From contig JAWPMT010000006.1 in the NCBI GenBank assembly GCA_033344775.1, forward strand, positions 124,001 through 188,000: a stretch of DNA of 64,000 nucleotides, written 5' to 3'. Every line of letters begins with the position of its first letter. Position 1 is the first letter of the stretch. Below, one piece after another: positions 60,388-64,000 of the stretch. The notes beneath the pieces are model-generated. The model saw only the letters and a list, made by a program, of their open reading frames with translations. It had not been told where the DNA came from and did no database searches. The translations under genes were made by a program, and so were the position numbers. This DNA comes from Cytophagales bacterium. GTDB taxonomy: Bacteria > Bacteroidota > Bacteroidia > Cytophagales > Cyclobacteriaceae.

Positions 60388-63192
60388 TCAGATCTTTTCC
60401 GCTAAATATTTCGCGGTTTTATTTTTGGCCGCTAAATTAATCATGTCCTCGGGAAGCCCAACGAAATCGATATTTCCGCCGTTCTGGCCACCTTCAGGTC
60501 CCAGGTCAATGATCCAATCCGCACATTTTACAACTTCCATGTTGTGCTCAATGATCAGTACGCTATTGCCTTCATTGACCAGCGCATTTAAAGAATCGAG
60601 CAACTTCTGGATGTCATGAAAGTGCAATCCGGTGGTTGGTTCATCAAAAATGAAAAGGATATGGTCCTTCTTTGACAACCCACTGCCTTTCCCCAGAAAT
60701 GATGCCAGTTTCACACGTTGTGCTTCACCTCCACTGAGTGAATTGGAAGACTGTCCCAACTTCACATACCCCAATCCAACGTCGAAGAGGGGTTTGATCT
60801 TGTTAACAATGCCTGTTTTATCCTTAAAAAAGTCCAGGGCCTCTTCTACGGTAAGGTCCAGGATCTCAGAAATATCTTTATCCTGATACTTTACTTCCAG
60901 GATCTCTTTCTTGAAGCGCTTTCCATGGCAGTTATCGCAAGTCAAATGCAAATCGGCCATGAACTGCATCTCAATTTTCACTGTGCCTTCCCCCTCGCAG
61001 GTTTCGCAACGACCTCCATCTACATTGAAAGAGAAATGGGCCGGCTTGAATCCATTGGTTTTCGAAGCAGGCTGCTCTGCAAAAAGCTGACGGATGTTAT
61101 CGTAGGCCTTCACATAAGTCACCGGATTGGACCGTGAGCTTTTTCCGATCGGATTTTGATCTACGAATTCAATGTGATTTACCTTCCGGTAATCACCATC
61201 CAGTGTGTCAAATTTTCCGGTGATTTCTCCCGTCAAGCCCAGGATCTTACCCAATGCCGGGTAAATAATACGGCGCACCAGGGTGGATTTCCCAGAACCA
61301 CTCACACCGGTGATCACAGACATGACACCCAAAGGAATTTCTACATCAATGTTTTTGAGGTTGTTTTCCCGTGCCCCTTTCACCCAAAAAGACTGATTCC
61401 ACTTTCTTCGAATCTTCGGAATCTCTATTTTCTCTTCCCCTTTCAGGTATTTCGCTGTAAATGAATGATCCGTTCCATTGATGCTATTGACTTGTCCCTG
61501 GAAGACGAGCTCCCCGCCATGTACGCCCGCAGCGGGTCCGATATCGATGATCTCGTCCGCTTCTTCCATCAACTTTTCCTCGTGTTCGACCACAATCACG
61601 GAATTTCCCAGATCGCGTAAAGTTTTCAGTACTTCGATCAATCGATCCGTGTCCCTGGGGTGGAGTCCGATGCTTGGTTCATCAAGCACATACATAGAGC
61701 CTACCAATGCGCTTCCTAAAGAGGTCGCCAATTTGATTCGCTGGAATTCACCTCCTGATAAAGTATTGGTCAATCGATTGAGTGTGAGGTACCCCAAGCC
61801 AACTTTCTCCAGGTATTGAAGTCGGGTTGTTATTTCATTGATGATCCGGCCCGCAACCTTCTGATCGAACTCAGAAAATTCAATTTGCTCTACAAATGGC
61901 CGCAATTCATCTACGGGCATCAAAACCAGGTCTGTGATCGATTTGCCCGCAATCTTCACATAAGAAGCATCCTGGCGCAAACGCGTGCCTTTACAATCCG
62001 GGCAATCGGTTTTTCCGCGGTACCTCGAAAGCATCACACGGTATTGGATCTTATGGGTTTGTGATTCCAGAAAGCCAAAAAAGTCCTTGAGGCCATCGAA
62101 GTACTCATTTCCTTCCCACAGCAGCTCATATTCTTCATCTGTCAACGCGGCGATCGGACGATGGATCGGGAAGTCAAATCGAATGCCATTTTTCAGAAGT
62201 GGTTGCAACCATGAGCGCATGGTCTCACTTCTCCATGGCACAATGGCATCATCATACACGGATAAATTTCTGTCCGGGATCACCAAATCCGGGTCGATCC
62301 CCAAAATGCGCCCAAAGCCTTCACACCTTTTACAGGCACCATACGGATTGTTGAAAGCAAAGAAATTGACCGTAGGTTCTTCGAAGGTGATGCCATCCAG
62401 TTCAAAGAGATCAGAGAAGGTCTTTCTCTCTTTCCCGGGTATGTCGACGATGCATTTTCCCTCTCCTTCGAAAAAGGCGGTCTGCACGGAATCGCCCAAA
62501 CGGAATTGTGTTTCCTCGCTATTATTGACCACCGCCCGATCAATCAATATTTCGATCTCACCTTTTGGCGTGTCTTTGATGTCTTCAATGTATTGCAATT
62601 CTCCATCGACAAGAATTCTCGTATACCCTTTGCTAAGCAAGACTTTCAGTTCATCATCCAGTGACCGACCTTTCATCGGCATGGGCGTTGTGATCATCAC
62701 CCGATTGCCTTCGTCGAAAGACAGGATATAATCCACGACACTGGTCACTGTGTCCTTGGTCACTTCCTTTCCGGAAACGGGAGAAATGGTTTTCCCAATC
62801 CTGGAAAAGAGCAATTTCAGGTAATCATAGATCTCTGTAGAAGTGCCAATGGTCGAGCGCGGGTTTCGGGTGCTTACTTTCTGCTCAATGGCAATGGCCG
62901 GAGCCACTCCTTTGATATAGTCCACTTCCGGTTTTTCCATCCGACCCAAAAACTGGCGGGCATAGGAACTCAGGCTTTCGACATATTTCCGTTGACCTTC
63001 GGCAAAAAGGGTATCAAAGGCCAGGGAAGATTTTCCACTTCCTGACAATCCGGTCACCACAACCAGCTTGTTTCGTGGAATGGCCACGTCAATATTTTTC
63101 AGGTTATTGACCCGTGCGCCTTTGATCAGAATGTATTGTTTGGGGTCTAATTGTTCGATTGAACTCGACTTTTCCCTACTTTTTTTACTCAC
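60388..63192 (-). CDS. uvrA: Excinuclease ABC subunit A (934 aa)
   Basis: UvrA is the damage-recognition ATPase of nucleotide excision repair. Two ATP-binding cassettes are visible: Walker [19 protein letters not shown] (about 45-62) and the second [15 protein letters not shown] (about 636-650). Signature motifs are [18 protein letters not shown] and [17 protein letters not shown], and the Walker B-like [15 protein letters not shown] is near the end. Zinc-binding cysteine motifs [14 protein letters not shown] and CETCEGEG to CDNCHGKRF are present. The length of 934 is normal. It is the first gene of the run leading to tpiA, prmA and the giant secreted protein. Confidence 0.97.
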   Translation of the reverse strand: MSKKSREKSSSIEQLDPKQYILIKGARVNNLKNIDVAIPRNKLVVVTGLSGSGKSSLAFDTLFAEGQRKYVESLSSYARQFLGRMEKPEVDYIKGVAPAIAIEQKVSTRNPRSTIGTSTEIYDYLKLLFSRIGKTISPVSGKEVTKDTVTSVVDYILSFDEGNRVMITTPMPMKGRSLDDELKVLLSKGYTRILVDGELQYIEDIKDTPKGEIEILIDRAVVNNSEETQFRLGDSVQTAFFEGEGKCIVDIPGKERKTFSDLFELDGITFEEPTVNFFAFNNPYGACKRCEGFGRILGIDPDLVIPDRNLSVYDDAIVPWRSETMRSWLQPLLKNGIRFDFPIHRPIAALTDEEYELLWEGNEYFDGLKDFFGFLESQTHKIQYRVMLSRYRGKTDCPDCKGTRLRQDASYVKIAGKSITDLVLMPVDELRPFVEQIEFSEFDQKVAGRIINEITTRLQYLEKVGLGYLTLNRLTNTLSGGEFQRIKLATSLGSALVGSMYVLDEPSIGLHPRDTDRLIEVLKTLRDLGNSVIVVEHEEKLMEEADEIIDIGPAAGVHGGELVFQGQVNSINGTDHSFTAKYLKGEEKIEIPKIRRKWNQSFWVKGARENNLKNIDVEIPLGVMSVITGVSGSGKSTLVRRIIYPALGKILGLTGEITGKFDTLDGDYRKVNHIEFVDQNPIGKSSRSNPVTYVKAYDNIRQLFAEQPASKTNGFKPAHFSFNVDGGRCETCEGEGTVKIEMQFMADLHLTCDNCHGKRFKKEILEVKYQDKDISEILDLTVEEALDFFKDKTGIVNKIKPLFDVGLGYVKLGQSSNSLSGGEAQRVKLASFLGKGSGLSKKDHILFIFDEPTTGLHFHDIQKLLDSLNALVNEGNSVLIIEHNMEVVKCADWIIDLGPEGGQNGGNIDFVGLPEDMINLAAKNKTAKYLAEKI

Positions 63193-63413
63193 TTAATTTG
63201 ATGGATTTCGACAATTTTGGCCAATTCAACCAAAAAGTTGAACAACTTTAGGGGTATCCCGAATTTCGGTTGACTACAAAAATAGACACAAGAGATTTTG
63301 GAATAATCAATCGTTGAGATACATTTGACCCTCTTCAAAACTTTTTTTTACTAAAACAGATAACCAATACAATATGATATAGACCTCTACGTTTTTAACA
63401 ACAGGTGAACTAC

Positions 63414-64000
63414 ATGAATAATTTAAGTTTGAACGATAGCGAATTGCTGTCGGCGTATGTTAAGGGTAACGAGGAGGCCTTTGCGGAGTTGGTTAATCGT
63501 CACAAAGACAGGGTTTTCACCACTATTCTTTTGATCGTAAAAGATCGGTACCTCGCGGAAGATTTGATGCAGGAAGTCTTCATCAAAGCCATCAAAACGT
63601 TGAAATCCGGGAAGTATAACGAGGAGGGAAAATTCCTTCCCTGGATACTAAGGATCGCGCACAATCTAGCGATCGATCAATTCAGAAAAGAGAAAAGATA
63701 TCCGATGATCGTCATGGAGGACGGCAGCAGTGTATTCAATACGCTGGAGTTCTCTGAGGAGTCCATCGAAAACAAGCAAATCAAGCAGGATACTCAAAAT
63801 CTGCTCAAACGGTTGATACAGGAATTACCAGAATCTCAGAAAGAAGTGCTAGTTATGCGGCACTACATGCAAATGAGTTTTCAGGAAATCGCGGACGTTA
63901 CGGGAGTGAGCATTAACACCGCTCTAGGCAGAATGAGATATGCTTTGATTAACTTAAGGAAGAAATTAAAGCAGAATAATATTGCCTATGACCAAAACTT
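63414..64000 (+). CDS. ECF-type RNA polymerase sigma-70 factor, 3' end beyond window
   Basis: ATG at 63414, giving 195 complete codons to the window edge. Region 2: NEEAFAELVNRHKDRVFTT, DRYLAEDLMQEVFIKAIKT, and FLPWILRIAHNLAIDQFRK. Region 4: LPESQKEVLVMRHYMQMSFQEIADVTGVSINTALGRMRYALINLRKKL. The next gene is unseen, so any anti-sigma partner is unknown. It is divergent from uvrA, with about 220 bases between. Confidence 0.93.
   Translation, partial: MNNLSLNDSELLSAYVKGNEEAFAELVNRHKDRVFTTILLIVKDRYLAEDLMQEVFIKAIKTLKSGKYNEEGKFLPWILRIAHNLAIDQFRKEKRYPMIVMEDGSSVFNTLEFSEESIENKQIKQDTQNLLKRLIQELPESQKEVLVMRHYMQMSFQEIADVTGVSINTALGRMRYALINLRKKLKQNNIAYDQN

Overview
The window looks like chromosomal DNA of a Bacteroidota member, most plausibly a marine Cytophagales. 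This is inferred from gene families only: a SusC/SusD outer-membrane pair, two surface proteins ending in type IX secretion (T9SS) sorting domains, FtsX-type permeases with one paired to a PadR regulator, DUF4097 and DUF4834 proteins, many short lipoproteins, and weak Shine-Dalgarno signals. No phage, plasmid or CRISPR signature was seen. The one clear mobile element is an IS3-family insertion sequence of 1420 bp.

Layout. 1-5.2 kb: a truncated FtsX permease, a lipoprotein, a bile-acid:Na+ symporter-family protein and a PlsC-like acyltransferase. 5.5-9.3 kb: a small orphan, a STAS-like protein, then an apparent operon of ECF sigma factor, membrane anti-sigma/HEAT protein and two DUF4097 proteins. 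9.5-12.5 kb: an FtsX permease co-transcribed with a PadR repressor whose upstream region carries a direct repeat. 12.8-15.8 kb: a lone Roco-type LRR-GTPase. 16-21.1 kb: DUF3817, two secreted proteins in convergent overlap and an ArsO-like flavoprotein. 21.2-22.7 kb: the IS3 element, inserted in the loop of an intergenic palindrome. 22.8-29.3 kb: OsmC protein, FMN-dependent 2-hydroxyacid dehydrogenase, tRNA-Leu and tRNA-Gly, a beta-propeller lipoprotein, an unknown protein and mutS.

29.7-34.0 kb: SusC-SusD ending in a terminator. 34.2-41.9 kb: a SpoU methyltransferase, a beta-helix secreted protein and a 1940-residue repeat protein with a T9SS tail. 41.9-45.9 kb: DUF4834, carB and an unrecognised helical protein. 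45.9-51.5 kb: genes resembling a gamma-glutamylation (Puu-like) pathway (glutamine-synthetase-like ligase, SDR, aldehyde dehydrogenase, class I amidotransferase) on the minus strand, split by a plus-strand tandem array of four small paralogous lipoproteins with a Cys-Cys-Gly-Gly core. A perfect 8-2-8 inverted repeat lies between the array and the aldehyde dehydrogenase. 52-63.2 kb: a six-gene minus-strand run uvrA-tpiA-DUF6150-prmA-giant secreted protein-CotH protein, with several overlapping stops and starts. The window ends inside a second ECF sigma factor.

The most unusual items are the lipoprotein array with its palindrome, the solitary Roco protein, the orphan helical protein next to carB, the nearly identical 77-residue tandem repeats in the giant surface protein, and a family of dispersed GTCATTC/GAATCTC palindromic intergenic repeats. 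No complete named defence system could be demonstrated.
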